A stretch of 58,638 nucleotides of DNA from an uncultured Acetatifactor sp. (GCA_910584235.1 CAJTZD010000014.1:1-58638); one strand, 5' to 3'. Counted from the stretch's first letter, positions 1-9,092 are shown. Program-made: numbers and translations. Notes: generated by a model not told the origin, from the letters alone.

Positions 1-1257
1 ATGATACTGAACGGAGGAGAGGACTGTGATATCATCTACACGGCTCCATGGCTGAATTTCATGCAGTTGGTGGATAAGAATGCTTTTTTGGATTTAAATG
101 AGTATATTGATGTGTATGGACCGGGCCTTAAGCAGGCTATTCCTGCGGAGGCGTTGGCTCAGGTGGAAATAGAGGGGCATCTGTATTGTATCCCTGCCGT
201 AGGCACGCAATATGAGGGCGGCAATCTTGTGTACAGGGAGGACCTGCGAAAAAAATATGAGCTGCCTGTCCCGGATAGTATAGAAAATATAGAAGCCTAC
301 CTGCAGGGAATCAAAGATAATGAACCGGATATGATGCCCACTATGGCAGTCACTGCTTTTTCGATTCCGGATATCAAACGGCCCAGCGCTTATTCCGTGG
401 ACGATGCATACGGTATGATATGTCCCTTTGACAACCCCTCTGAGCCCTGGGTCTATTATGGGAGCGAGGAGCAGCTGGAAGACCTGAAGCTGGCAAAGAA
501 ATGGGCAGACGCGGGGTATTGGTCCCGGAGCGGGATTGCGGATTTGAGTGCAAGCGCTCTTGACGCCTTCGAGAGCGGAGCGATTGCATTTGTCTCCCAT
601 GGAATGAATCCTGCAAAATATGTGGGTTCCAAAGCCAAAATAAAAGAGGAACATCCGGACTGGGAAGTGGGAAACATCGTATATGGGGATATATCAGGAG
701 TGGCTTATCCCCAGAACTTCTTTAGCGATGCCACGGCAATCCCTCAAAATTCCAGATATCCGGAACGTGCCATGATGGCAATTGAACAGTTGTATACGGA
801 TCCGGAATTGAATCATCTCCTGTTGTATGGCATTGAGGGGGAACATTATACGGTTGACGCAGAGGGATACTATACGCCTATGGAAAATACCCAGTTTTCC
901 CATGAGGCCTCCAACGCCTGGAATTTCCGAAATGCCGATCTGTTACTGGAGAGAGAAGAAAATGAGGAGTTAAATGAGATATTTTCCCATATGAAAGAAA
1001 TTTCGTCTAAAATGAAATATCCCAATACCAACATTTCGGCAGGCTATAATGGCGTGATAGAGAATCAGAATGGTTCAGCGGCATTTAAGGCTCTGATTGA
1101 TGAATACCTGACGCCTGTAAGGCTTGGGATGGTGGACGATGTGGAAGGGGCTGTGGCCAAATTTGTAGAGGAGACAGAAAAGGTGGGAATAGCTGACCTG
1201 AGGGAAGAATTCCTTGGCCTGTGGAAAGCCTACTGTGAGGAAAAAGGGTACGAATAG
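1..1257 (+). CDS. Sugar ABC transporter solute-binding protein, 5'-truncated by window edge
   Basis: The 418 visible residues are the middle and end of an extracellular solute-binding protein of an ABC sugar importer. The C-terminal part (about residues 345-418, NTNISAGYNGVIENQNG through the end) resembles the DUF3502 domain found at the end of LipO-like binding proteins of Clostridia and Bacillales. No signal peptide or lipobox is visible and the first in-frame ATG is base 1, so the true N-terminus, normally about 100 residues longer with a lipoprotein signal, lies upstream of the window. Downstream is an FAD oxidoreductase on the same strand after about 90 bases. The family role is capture of oligosaccharides outside the membrane. 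The substrate cannot be told from the sequence. Confidence 0.8.
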   Translation: MILNGGEDCDIIYTAPWLNFMQLVDKNAFLDLNEYIDVYGPGLKQAIPAEALAQVEIEGHLYCIPAVGTQYEGGNLVYREDLRKKYELPVPDSIENIEAYLQGIKDNEPDMMPTMAVTAFSIPDIKRPSAYSVDDAYGMICPFDNPSEPWVYYGSEEQLEDLKLAKKWADAGYWSRSGIADLSASALDAFESGAIAFVSHGMNPAKYVGSKAKIKEEHPDWEVGNIVYGDISGVAYPQNFFSDATAIPQNSRYPERAMMAIEQLYTDPELNHLLLYGIEGEHYTVDAEGYYTPMENTQFSHEASNAWNFRNADLLLEREENEELNEIFSHMKEISSKMKYPNTNISAGYNGVIENQNGSAAFKALIDEYLTPVRLGMVDDVEGAVAKFVEETEKVGIADLREEFLGLWKAYCEEKGYE

Positions 1258-1349
1258 GGAGGTGTCCTAGTAAGATTGGGTTTGCAGGTTAAAAGCGGCA
1301 AGCGGAGGCGCTCACAAGTAGAATGAATCCAAATTCAGGAGGATATGAG

Positions 1350-2636
1350 ATGGAAACATACCGGGAACCGGCAAGGGAGATCCCTGTAATCGCCAGAGCG
1401 GATGTAGTGGTGGCAGGCTCCGGACCCGCAGGCGTCTCCGCCGCAATTGCAGCGGCAAGAGAGGGAGCGAGCGTGGTGCTGGTGGAGCAGATGGGCAATG
1501 TGGGGGGGATCGCCACGGAGGGGCTTATGAGCCACTGGACGGGAGACACAAAAGGAGGATTTTATGAAGAACTTTTGAAACGTTCTGCTGATATGGATTC
1601 TCCGGAGAACCGCCAGGTCATCAATCCCGAGCGCCTCAAGACCGTATTGCTGGAAATGCTGGAGGAAGCAGGCGTCTGCCTGATGCTGTATACGTTTGCC
1701 TGCGAGCCGGTGATGGAGGGAAGTTGTATCCGCGGCATCATTGTGGAGAACAAATCCGGCAGGGGTGTGATCTATGGCAAAATTGTCATAGATGCCAGCG
1801 GGGACGGCGACATTGCGGCCCGGGCGGGGGTACCTTTCTCCCTGGGGCGGGAATCGGACAACAGGATGCAGCCGGCCACGATTATGTTCAAGGTGGCGGG
1901 GGTGGATGTGGACAGAGGCGTCTTCCCGGGCTTTTTCGAAGATCACCTGGAAATTCCCGCCGGGGACATCCAGCAGATCGGGCGGGAAAATCTGCCCTTT
2001 CCGGCAGGACATGTACTTTTGTACCGCACGACCCTCCCGGGCGTGGTCACCTGTAATATGACAAACTGCATCGGAATCGACGGCACAAAGGCAGAGGACC
2101 TGACAAAGGCCACCATTATATGCAGAAAGCAGATGGACAGAATCGTGGAGTTCCTGCGAAAGTTCGTGCCGGGATTTGAGGAGTGCTACCTGATCAGTTC
2201 CGCTTCTTTGATCGGGGTGCGGGAGACTAGGCATTTCGAGGGGGAGTATGTGCTGGGTCAGGAAGACATCGTCTCGGCCAGAGTCTTTCCGGACTGGGTG
2301 GTGGCCAAGGCGCATTTTAATTTCGATGTCCACAATATGACCGGGGAGGGACTGGACGAGACAGGCGTGCAGAAAGGGTTTGCACAGCCCCGGGGCTATA
2401 CCATTCCCTATGGCTGCTTTGTGCCCAAAAAGGTGGACAATCTCTATCTTGCGGGAAGAGATATCAGCGGCACCCATATGGCCCATTCCAACTACAGGGT
2501 GATGCCCATCTGCGCCAACATGGGACAGGCAGTCGGGATTGCAGCCGCCATCTGCGCAGCTTCGGGCTGTCTGCCCCGGGCGCTGGATGTGAGAGCCGTA
2601 CAGAAGAGGCTGGAAGAGGTGGGCGTGTCGGTATAG
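1350..2636 (+). CDS. FAD-dependent oxidoreductase (FAD_oxidored family)
   Basis: A 428-residue flavoprotein. A dinucleotide-binding motif GSGPAG lies near residues 23-28 (VVVAGSGPAGVSAA), followed about 20 residues later by the acidic end of the second beta strand (VVLVEQ). The C-terminal NLYLAGRDISGTH segment is the second FAD contact usual in this family. I place the start at 1350 rather than the in-frame ATG at 1323, because AGGAGG at 1337-1342 sits 7 bases before 1350 and no ribosome site precedes 1323. It is soluble, with no signal peptide. Family members are often annotated as FAD-dependent oxidoreductases linked to sugar or secondary metabolism; the substrate is not predictable. It follows a sugar-binding protein gene and ends at a strong terminator. 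Confidence 0.85.
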   Translation: METYREPAREIPVIARADVVVAGSGPAGVSAAIAAAREGASVVLVEQMGNVGGIATEGLMSHWTGDTKGGFYEELLKRSADMDSPENRQVINPERLKTVLLEMLEEAGVCLMLYTFACEPVMEGSCIRGIIVENKSGRGVIYGKIVIDASGDGDIAARAGVPFSLGRESDNRMQPATIMFKVAGVDVDRGVFPGFFEDHLEIPAGDIQQIGRENLPFPAGHVLLYRTTLPGVVTCNMTNCIGIDGTKAEDLTKATIICRKQMDRIVEFLRKFVPGFEECYLISSASLIGVRETRHFEGEYVLGQEDIVSARVFPDWVVAKAHFNFDVHNMTGEGLDETGVQKGFAQPRGYTIPYGCFVPKKVDNLYLAGRDISGTHMAHSNYRVMPICANMGQAVGIAAAICAASGCLPRALDVRAVQKRLEEVGVSV

Positions 2637-2660
2637 GACGGAAAATATAAGGTAAAGCCA

Positions 2661-2715
2661 AAAAAGCAGCCGGCAGGAGGATAGAGGATATCCTCTTGCC
2701 GGATTTGCTTTTTTC
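2661..2715. terminator. Rho-independent terminator, probably bidirectional
   Basis: A 14-bp stem (2670-2683 with 2689-2702, one G-T pair) closes a 5-base loop. It is flanked by an A-run on the left (2660-2665) and a T-run on the right (2709-2715). It ends the FAD oxidoreductase transcript. The T-run overlaps the -35 element of the next gene's promoter. Confidence 0.85.
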
Positions 2716-2732
2716 TGCTTTTGTGCTATACT
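2705..2732 (+). promoter_or_regulatory. Extended -10 promoter of the fic gene
   Basis: TTGCTT (2705-2710), a 16-base spacer and TATACT (2727-2732) with TG one base upstream of the -10. Transcription would begin near 2739. That leaves almost no leader for an ATG start at 2743 and supports the TTG start at 2767, which has GGAGGT in front of it. Confidence 0.6.
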
Positions 2733-2766
2733 GGTAGACAACATGAGAATTTGGAGGTATCCCCGT

Positions 2767-3741
2767 TTGACCGACAACTATACCCCGCCTTTTACCGCAA
2801 CAGAATCCATAACAAACCTCGTAATAGAAATTGCAGAACTCACAGAACGAATCTCCCTGTCCGACAGGCTGTCCCGAAATCCAAAGCTTCGCAGGGAAAA
2901 CAGAATCCGCTCCATCCATTCGTCTCTGGCAATAGAACAGAATTCCCTGACCATGGATCAGGTCAGCGATATCATTGACGGAAAGAGGGTGCTTGGACCG
3001 CCGCAGGATATCAGAGAAGTGAAGAATGCATATGAGGCATATGAACTGCTGACCCGGCTGAATCCATATTCCATAAAAGATTTGCTGAAAGCGCATAAAG
3101 TCATGATGTCAGACCTGGTAAAGGAATCGGGCACCTTTCGAAGCAGGGGAGTGGGGGTGTATGCAGGGACAGAATTGATTCATGCAGGCACGCCGCCCCA
3201 GTATGTGCCGGATTTGATGGGACAGCTCTTTACGTGGCTGAAGGAATCAAAGCTTCATCCGCTGGTCAAGTCCTGTATTTTTCATTATGAATTTGAGTTC
3301 ATACACCCTTTTGCGGACGGAAACGGGAGATTAGGCAGGTTATGGCATACCCTGATTTTGGCAAAATGGAGGGAGTTCTTCCTGTGGATTCCCATAGAGA
3401 CCATGATTCATGAGAGGCAGGATGCCTATTATCAGGCGTTGAATGCTTCCAATGCTGCCGGAGAATCTACGGTTTTTGTGGAGTTCAGCCTCAAGGTGAT
3501 TCGGGATTTGCTTTTGGAGCTTTCAGAGAATGGCACAGGACAGGAGGACATTGGGCAGAATTCTACAGAAGATAAGCTTTTGGCATTGTTGCGGCAGGGT
3601 GAAAGGCATACCGCCAAAAGCCTTGCGCTGGAACTTGGAATTTCAGAAAGACAGGTACAGAGAATCCTCAAAGAGTTAAAGAAAGCCGGAATCATTGAAC
3701 GAATTGGCGCAAACCGCGGCGGTAAATGGATTGTTCGTTGA
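2767..3741 (+). CDS. Fic-domain AMP-transferase with C-terminal winged helix
   Basis: Fic proteins transfer AMP (or other nucleotides) from nucleotide donors to hydroxyl groups of target proteins. The catalytic loop HPFADGNGRLGR (HPFxxGNGRxGR) is complete, near the middle of the protein. An N-terminal SLAIEQN segment matches the (S/T)xxxE inhibitory helix of class II Fic proteins, so the enzyme is probably self-inhibited. The last 80 or so residues form a winged-helix DNA-binding domain (LALELGISERQVQRILKEL). I choose the TTG at 2767, which lies 8 bases after GGAGGT (2753-2758). The in-frame ATG at 2743 lies almost on the predicted transcription start and has no ribosome site. Length would be 324 residues from TTG or 332 from ATG. 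Targets are unknown; no antitoxin partner is adjacent. Confidence 0.88.
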   Translation: MTDNYTPPFTATESITNLVIEIAELTERISLSDRLSRNPKLRRENRIRSIHSSLAIEQNSLTMDQVSDIIDGKRVLGPPQDIREVKNAYEAYELLTRLNPYSIKDLLKAHKVMMSDLVKESGTFRSRGVGVYAGTELIHAGTPPQYVPDLMGQLFTWLKESKLHPLVKSCIFHYEFEFIHPFADGNGRLGRLWHTLILAKWREFFLWIPIETMIHERQDAYYQALNASNAAGESTVFVEFSLKVIRDLLLELSENGTGQEDIGQNSTEDKLLALLRQGERHTAKSLALELGISERQVQRILKELKKAGIIERIGANRGGKWIVR

Positions 3742-3776
3742 TGTCGTAATAAATGTCGTAGTAAATGTCGTAATAA
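3741..3776 (+). repeat. Three tandem 12-bp repeats at the 3' end of fic
   Basis: The unit ATGTCGTAATAA occurs at 3741-3752, 3753-3764 (one A-to-G change) and 3765-3776. It begins with the last base of the fic stop codon and ends 31 bases before the convergent histidine kinase gene. Read in the +2 frame it would encode a VVIN/VVVN repeat, but no gene is supported there. Confidence 0.8.
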
Positions 3777-3807
3777 AATACAGATCCAGAACAAGAGTTT
3801 TTTTGCT

Positions 3808-5436
3808 TCAGGCCAAAGCTGTCTGGTCTTTTATGCGGATAGTCACGGTGATACCCTCTCCTTTGCCTGCGGTAAAGTGCAGGCCGCAGTCCTGCCCGTA
3901 CAGCATTTGAATCCGGTGTTGAATATTGGGAACGCCGAAACCATGGGAGCGCGGTCCGTCTTCTGCAGGGCAGTCCGAGAGAATCCGGCCCAGCTTTTCC
4001 TCTGGCATGCCGCAGCCGTTGTCGCTGAGTTCCAGCAGGATATCAGATTCCTCGCGCCATACCCGGAGCCGGATCCAGTTCTCCTTTTCCGGATCCGCAT
4101 CCTCCCCCAGAAAGCCGTGGAGCACGGAATTTTCCACCAGGGGCTGCAGGGTCAGCTTGGGAATGAGGACAGAGAGACAGTCTTCCGGAACCTGTACCAG
4201 GAATTGGATGTCTCTGGAAAACCGGAAATTCTGGATGTCCAGATACCGGTCTATGAGTTTCAGCTCGTCGTTTAGGGGGACCATGGATTTGCCGTTGCTT
4301 AAAGTCAGGCGGTAGAAATCCGCCAGATTCTGGGCAATCCGGACAATCTCAGGGGAGTCGCTTTCCATGGCTTTCCAGTTGATCAGTTCCAGGGTATTGT
4401 AGAGGAAATGCGGATTGATCTGGGCCTGGAGGGCATTCAGCTCCGCAGTCTTGACACGGATACCGTTTTCATACTGCTGATGAACCAGAAGCTTCATCTC
4501 CCCTGTCATATGGTTGAAAGACCGAAAAAGGTGGGCGACTTCATCACGTCCCTGCTCTTCGATATGGACATCCAGATCTCCGTCGCAGAGCTGGGACATT
4601 TTTGCGTCCAGATGGAGGAGACGTCTGCTGAAAGTGTTGGTGAAGAAACGGGCGGCGGCAATGGAAACCATGATAAAGCCCAGAAGAATCCAGAGGGCGT
4701 ATTTCGGCAGCAGCCGAAGGGAGAAAGAAAGGGAATCCCCAGGCAGCAGCAGGGTCAGGGTCTGCCTCGTGCTTTGAACGGGATAGCTGTATGTGGAAAA
4801 TACCTGGCCGTTCAGAGAGCAGGAGTCCCAGACTTCCTGCTTTGGCCGGACAGAGCCGCAGTAGGAGAGGTACGCAGCCCCAAGCGCCTCATCTGTGGCG
4901 CTAAGCAGAGAGCCGTCCTCCGCCAGCCAAAATACGGCGCCTCTTCCGGTGGGATCTGCGTCAGAGAGGATTTCCTGCAGCTGTGACTGCCGGATGTATA
5001 GTTCTGTAATCCACCTGCTGTCCAGCCCTACTTTGCGGAAGAGGGAGAGGGAGGCTGTGGTTTCATCGGTATAAGGATTTTCCTGCGCGGTAGGAATCCA
5101 AAGGGTTTGGTCTGACCGGTTGCAGAAATCCTGAAATCGGGGATATTGTTCTAAGACAGATATGTCTTCTAATATGTTATGGTCTATCACATCGGAAAAG
5201 GAATCTTTCATATAGATCCGAACGGAAGCATCCGGCAGAGGCAGGACGGAGCGGTGGAGGGCATTGCGCAGCTGAATGGATTCCCGGTATTGCCTGCCTA
5301 TGGAAAGGGAGTCGTCCGATTCGGTCAGTTCCAGGGCATAGCTGACCTCCTCGGAATTGCTGATGACATACAGGCTGTAGAGATATTGTCTGCACTGGTA
5401 ATCCAAAAGGGCAGCGGTCTGGGAGCAGCGCAGCAA
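3808..5436 (-). CDS. YesM-type sensor histidine kinase, N-terminally deleted
   Basis: The 542 residues contain most of an extracellular sensor region, one transmembrane helix near residues 245-270 (KYALWILLGFIMVSIAAA), a HAMP linker, the YesM-type phosphoacceptor segment QAQINPHFLYNTLELINW, and an ATPase domain with N-box LVENSVLHGF, DNGCGM and GFGVPNIQHRI. Family members have a first transmembrane helix about 30-40 residues before this sensor region. Here it is missing and the only start is a TTG at 5436 without a ribosome site. The frame continues upstream, through a TAG codon at 5461-5463, into the response regulator gene. This points to an internal deletion that removed the end of one gene and the start of the other. 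Probably not functional as a membrane sensor. Confidence 0.8.
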   Translation of the reverse strand: MLRCSQTAALLDYQCRQYLYSLYVISNSEEVSYALELTESDDSLSIGRQYRESIQLRNALHRSVLPLPDASVRIYMKDSFSDVIDHNILEDISVLEQYPRFQDFCNRSDQTLWIPTAQENPYTDETTASLSLFRKVGLDSRWITELYIRQSQLQEILSDADPTGRGAVFWLAEDGSLLSATDEALGAAYLSYCGSVRPKQEVWDSCSLNGQVFSTYSYPVQSTRQTLTLLLPGDSLSFSLRLLPKYALWILLGFIMVSIAAARFFTNTFSRRLLHLDAKMSQLCDGDLDVHIEEQGRDEVAHLFRSFNHMTGEMKLLVHQQYENGIRVKTAELNALQAQINPHFLYNTLELINWKAMESDSPEIVRIAQNLADFYRLTLSNGKSMVPLNDELKLIDRYLDIQNFRFSRDIQFLVQVPEDCLSVLIPKLTLQPLVENSVLHGFLGEDADPEKENWIRLRVWREESDILLELSDNGCGMPEEKLGRILSDCPAEDGPRSHGFGVPNIQHRIQMLYGQDCGLHFTAGKGEGITVTIRIKDQTALA

Positions 5437-5460
5437 AAACAGGAAGACGTATTCGTCTTT

Positions 5461-6105
5461 CTACGCGGAAAAGAAAGAAGAGGAAAGGCCGGACTGAGCC
5501 AGGGAGTCGGATATGGCCTGAATCAGGGCCGGAAACCGCATGGTGTCCGGTCGACTGGCACATATGTAGACACGGTAGTAGTCCTTATGATTTAAGGGAA
5601 AAAGGGCCTGTTCCTTTTCGGTGAGCTGCAGGGGGCTGTGAATGAGCTTTTGCATTAACTGGTCTAAAAGTAATTGCCGGTTCTTCTGTATGATCTCGGA
5701 AGCGGTCTTTTCCTGCTGTTCCAGGGAGCGGGTGTGGAGCTGTCTGCTTACGGCTTTCTCAATGGCGCTCTCCAGTTTGGGGATGCTGACGGGTTTTTCG
5801 ATATAGTCCACGGCGGACATTTGGATGGCATTCATCAGATATTCCTTGTCGGAATAGCCGCTGATGAAGATGATGCTGACGGAGGGGTTTTTCTGCAAAA
5901 TCTCCCTGCACAGGGTAATGCCGTCCATCTGGGGAATGCGGATATCGGACAGGACGATGTCCACGTCTTCTGTCTCCAGGTAGTGCAGGGCTTCGAATGG
6001 ATTGGAAAAGGATACGAGGCTGTGGATGGAAAGCTTCTCCCAGTTGATATTCTTTTCGATTCCTTTTCTTGTCTCTTCTTCATCGTCAATGAACAGTAGC
6101 TTCAT
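5461..6105 (-). CDS. YesN-type response regulator lacking its AraC DNA-binding domain
   Basis: Residues 1-120 are a receiver domain: the acidic pair in FIDDEEE, phosphoacceptor in VDIVLSDIRIPQMDG, conserved T/S in IIFISGYSD and K in DYIEKPV. A coiled linker and part of the poorly conserved middle domain follow (YRVYICASRPD). It stops at residue 214, whereas family members run to about 500 residues and end in an AraC-type double helix-turn-helix. The frame goes on past the TAG stop directly into the partner kinase's sensor region, so a deletion has removed the output domain. It could at most act as a phosphate acceptor. Divergent from the PHP gene at 6280. Confidence 0.82.
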   Translation of the reverse strand: MKLLFIDDEEETRKGIEKNINWEKLSIHSLVSFSNPFEALHYLETEDVDIVLSDIRIPQMDGITLCREILQKNPSVSIIFISGYSDKEYLMNAIQMSAVDYIEKPVSIPKLESAIEKAVSRQLHTRSLEQQEKTASEIIQKNRQLLLDQLMQKLIHSPLQLTEKEQALFPLNHKDYYRVYICASRPDTMRFPALIQAISDSLAQSGLSSSFFSA

Positions 6106-6279
6106 GGCGGTTCTCCCTTGGCAGTGAAAGTGTTATAGGAAGTATAACATAATTCGGCGAAAGTTTCCAGTGGGCTGGTATTTGCAGTTTTCCCTTGCTT
6201 TCTTTCCGTAAGTTGTGTAATATGGGTAGCAAAGAACAGCCATGGCAATCATAAGGCGCTTTTAAGGAGGAAAACAATC

Positions 6280-7209
6280 ATGAAACAGCAGCAGGCATTT
6301 TCAGGCAGTGAAAGGATGTTAAAGGGCGGGCTCCACTGCCATACCACGCGCTCCGACGGCAAGGGCAGTCCGGAAGAGGTGATCCGCTATCATCATCAGC
6401 ACGGATACGATTTTCTTGCGCTGACCGACCACCGGGTCTATAATTTTAAAAATTATGCCCCGGATGTGCCCATCACCATCATTCCGGGTATGGAAATGGA
6501 CGCCGTCTTTGAGGAGGGGCAGGGGTTTCGGTGCTTCCACATCGTATGTATCGGTCCCGCCAAAGAGGACGGAAACGGGTATGAGCAGGACCAGAGGCTG
6601 GAATCCGACCGCTCCCGGAATCAGGAGGAATTTCAGAGCTGCCTAGACGACATCCACGCAAAGGGCAATCTGACCATCTACTGCCATCCGGAATGGAGCT
6701 CCACGCCTGCCCGCTATTTTGACAGGCTGCGGGGAAACTTTGCCATGGAGATCTGGAACAGCGGCTGCGCCATGGAGGACGATATGGACACGGATGCCGC
6801 CTACTGGGATGAACTGTTAGGGCAGGGACAGATCCTTTACGGCGTTGCCACGGACGACGGACATCCCATGTACCAGCATTGTAACGGATGGGTGATGGTG
6901 CGGGCTGAAAATAACATCAATTCCATCCTGGCGGCTTTAAAGAACGGGGCGTTTTATTCCTCCTGCGGCCCCGAAATCTACGACTTTTATGTGGAGAATG
7001 GCAAGGCCGTGATCGAGTGCTCGCCTGCGGCCAAGATTCGCTTTCACTGTGACAAGCATCCTACCAGGATCCAGAGAGCGGAAACCGGACAGCTGACACA
7101 TGCGGAGATTAATATTTCCCATAACGGGGTTTTGGATTACCCTTACGTGCGGGCCACTGTAATCGATGAAAACGGGAAGTATGCCTGGACGAATCCCATT
7201 TTCTTGTAA
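6280..7209 (+). CDS. PHP-domain metal-dependent phosphoesterase
   Basis: A 309-residue protein of the PHP (polymerase and histidinol phosphatase) superfamily, whose members hydrolyse phosphoesters with two or three metal ions. Visible metal ligands are HCH in GGLHCHTTRSDG (about residue 20), DH in LALTDHRVYN, E in IPGMEMD, H in CFHIVCIG, H in IYCHPEW and DDGH near residue 200 (GVATDDGHPMY). The start at 6280 follows AAGGAGG at 6264-6270. No signal peptide or membrane segment is seen. It is transcribed away from the damaged two-component pair. Family members next to sugar transporters are often called PHP-domain proteins of unknown substrate; histidinol phosphatase is unlikely because no his genes are present. 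Confidence 0.85.
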   Translation: MKQQQAFSGSERMLKGGLHCHTTRSDGKGSPEEVIRYHHQHGYDFLALTDHRVYNFKNYAPDVPITIIPGMEMDAVFEEGQGFRCFHIVCIGPAKEDGNGYEQDQRLESDRSRNQEEFQSCLDDIHAKGNLTIYCHPEWSSTPARYFDRLRGNFAMEIWNSGCAMEDDMDTDAAYWDELLGQGQILYGVATDDGHPMYQHCNGWVMVRAENNINSILAALKNGAFYSSCGPEIYDFYVENGKAVIECSPAAKIRFHCDKHPTRIQRAETGQLTHAEINISHNGVLDYPYVRATVIDENGKYAWTNPIFL

Positions 7210-7249
7210 GTATGGTAAGTATGCTATGTTGCAGGCGGCAGGGGCCATG

Positions 7250-8143
7250 TTACGAATGGCTCCTGCCGCCGGCTTTCATGACACCAGCCGCGGCAAGCAG
7301 GGACAGGGGCACCATGATCACGGTGGCGTCGCCCATGGCGGCTTTCAGGTTCCGGCGCAGGGTCTGATCGGTCTTCATGTCCAGAGCCGAGAAACTGTCG
7401 TCAAACAGGTAGATTTCCGGTTTTTTCATAATGGCCCTTGCGATGGCCATGCGCTGGCGCTGTCCGCCGGAGAGATTGGTTCCGCCCTGGGCCACATAGC
7501 CCATCAGGGAGCGGAGCTCATCCACCGCATATTCCCTGGCATTGAGGCCGTCGATGAGGACCTCCCCGAAGAGGGGGTCATAGAGCCGGGGAATCAGTTT
7601 CAAAATGCTGGACTTTCCCCTGCCCGTGCCGCCGATGATGGCAGTGATTTCGCCGGGACGGGCCTCAAAAGAGATGTCCTTTAAAACCGGCTCCTGGGCG
7701 CCGGGGTAGGCAAAGGTTACATGGCGGAATTCCACCGTGGAGCGCAAGGGGCGGTCCTGAAGAGCGGAATGTCCGTCCCGGATTCCGGGCTTGGTTTCCA
7801 GAACCTCCCCAATCCGCCCGGAGCAGGCATAGGCCGTGGGAAACATCATGATCACAAGGGCCAGCATCATCACCGACATCAGCACCATGCTGATGTACTG
7901 GCTGTTGACCACCAGAGAGCCCGCCTCCATAGCCCCTGTCTCCACATAGTGGGCGCCAAGGCCCGGAACCGCCGCCGTGGTGACGCCGAAGATCACATTG
8001 ATCACCGGCATCAAAAGGCTTGTGATGCGGCCGGACGCCCTCCAGGGATTCCGGAAACAGCTGGTTGATCCGGTCCGGCTTTTGCCGCAGCTTTACGGAA
8101 TACCGAGGGCGGTTTCGGGAAAGCGTGCGTGTCTTGACAGGGG
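7250..8143 (-). pseudogene. Remnant of multidrug-type ABC exporter (fused TMD-NBD) with several deletions
   Basis: The 765-base reading frame 7250-8014 keeps the last membrane segment and parts of the ATPase domain of an MdlB/YheI-like exporter: a Walker A-like GGTGRGKSS (normal families have GGTGSGKST), signature LSGGQ and Walker B IYLFDDSFSALD. The helical subdomain between the Q-loop (GYV) and AQGGTNLSGGQ, normally about 50-60 residues, is missing. The frame ends just after VIMV, without the H-loop. Upstream, in another frame at about 8015-8143, DRINQLFPESLEGVR is recognisable as an earlier piece of the same transmembrane domain, and the stretch joining it to the next piece is deleted. At least three deletions and a frameshift make this a dead gene. 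Confidence 0.8.
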
Positions 8144-8192
8144 GTGGGAGGTAATTTATAATGAATGCGAACAGAAAGCAGGGAGAAGCAAT

Positions 8193-9092
8193 ATGATCAT
8201 TGATTTTCACACACATACATTTCCGGAGAATCTGGCCGGGCGGGCGATAGCCAAGCTGGCGGCCAGCTCCAGGGCAAAAAATTATCTGGACGGGACGGTC
8301 CAGGCGCTTCGGGCATCCATGAAAGAGGCGGGGGTGGACTATTCCGTGCTGCTGCCAGTGGTTACCAGACCCGGGCAGCAGGAGGACATCAACCGTGCCG
8401 CCATAGAGACGAACGCCCATTCTCAGGAGACGGGCCTGATCTCTTTCGGCGGCATCCATCCGGAGAATGGGGACTACAGAGAGATTCTGCGTTTCCTCTC
8501 CAAGAACGGCGTAAAGGGCGTAAAAATCCACCCGGTTTTTCAGCGGGTGGCCATTGACGATATCCGGTATCTGCGGCTCATAGAATGTGCCGGTGAAAAT
8601 GACATGATTGTCATAACTCATGCGGGATGCGATATAGGCTTTCCGGGGGAGGATTTTTCCTCGGTGCGCCGGATAGAGAGGATGCTGGATACGGTGAAGC
8701 CCCGGAAGTTCGTGCTGGCCCATATGGGCGGATGGGGCTGCTGGGAAGAGGTGGAAGAGCGGATCCTGGGACGGGATGTGTGGCTGGATACGGCGTTCTC
8801 CCTGCTGCCCATTGAACCCGCCCCCGGCACGGTGCGCGCCCCGGAAGAGAATCCGCCCCTGTCCAGAGACCGGTTCCTGGGGATGGTCAGTCGCCATGGC
8901 GCAGGGCGAATCCTCTTCGGCACGGACAGCCCCTGGAGCGGGCAGAGGCAGATGGTGGCGGCCGTCCAAAACAGCGGGCTTGACGCAGAGGAGCAGGAGG
9001 CTGTCCTGGGCGGGAACGCGGCCGGGCTGCTGGGGATTGGCGGCGATAAAGATTGCCGAAAAGCACAATCAAGGCCTATCCGTCACAAATGA
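8193..9092 (+). CDS. Amidohydrolase-family metal-dependent hydrolase
   Basis: A 299-residue TIM-barrel hydrolase of the amidohydrolase-2 type (ACMSD/TatD-like). The N-terminal DFHTHTFPE carries the HxH metal ligands. VKIHP, VITHAGC, LAHMGG and LFGTDSPW give the Lys/His, two His and Asp positions of the family in the right order. The start at 8193 follows GGGAGA at 8181-8186; the frame is open further upstream but has no ribosome site there. No signal peptide, so cytoplasmic. The upstream region overlaps the decayed end of an ABC exporter gene on the other strand. The substrate cannot be assigned. Confidence 0.83.
   Translation: MIIDFHTHTFPENLAGRAIAKLAASSRAKNYLDGTVQALRASMKEAGVDYSVLLPVVTRPGQQEDINRAAIETNAHSQETGLISFGGIHPENGDYREILRFLSKNGVKGVKIHPVFQRVAIDDIRYLRLIECAGENDMIVITHAGCDIGFPGEDFSSVRRIERMLDTVKPRKFVLAHMGGWGCWEEVEERILGRDVWLDTAFSLLPIEPAPGTVRAPEENPPLSRDRFLGMVSRHGAGRILFGTDSPWSGQRQMVAAVQNSGLDAEEQEAVLGGNAAGLLGIGGDKDCRKAQSRPIRHK

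Noticed and set aside
1335..2777. Long minus-strand frame opposite the FAD oxidoreductase (480 codons)
   Set aside because: It is a shadow of the plus-strand gene, with no ribosome site and no protein-like motifs.
5461..5463. TAG between regulator and kinase read as pyrrolysine to give one long protein
   Set aside because: Both sides lack essential domains at the joint, which fits a deletion. No pyl genes are seen.
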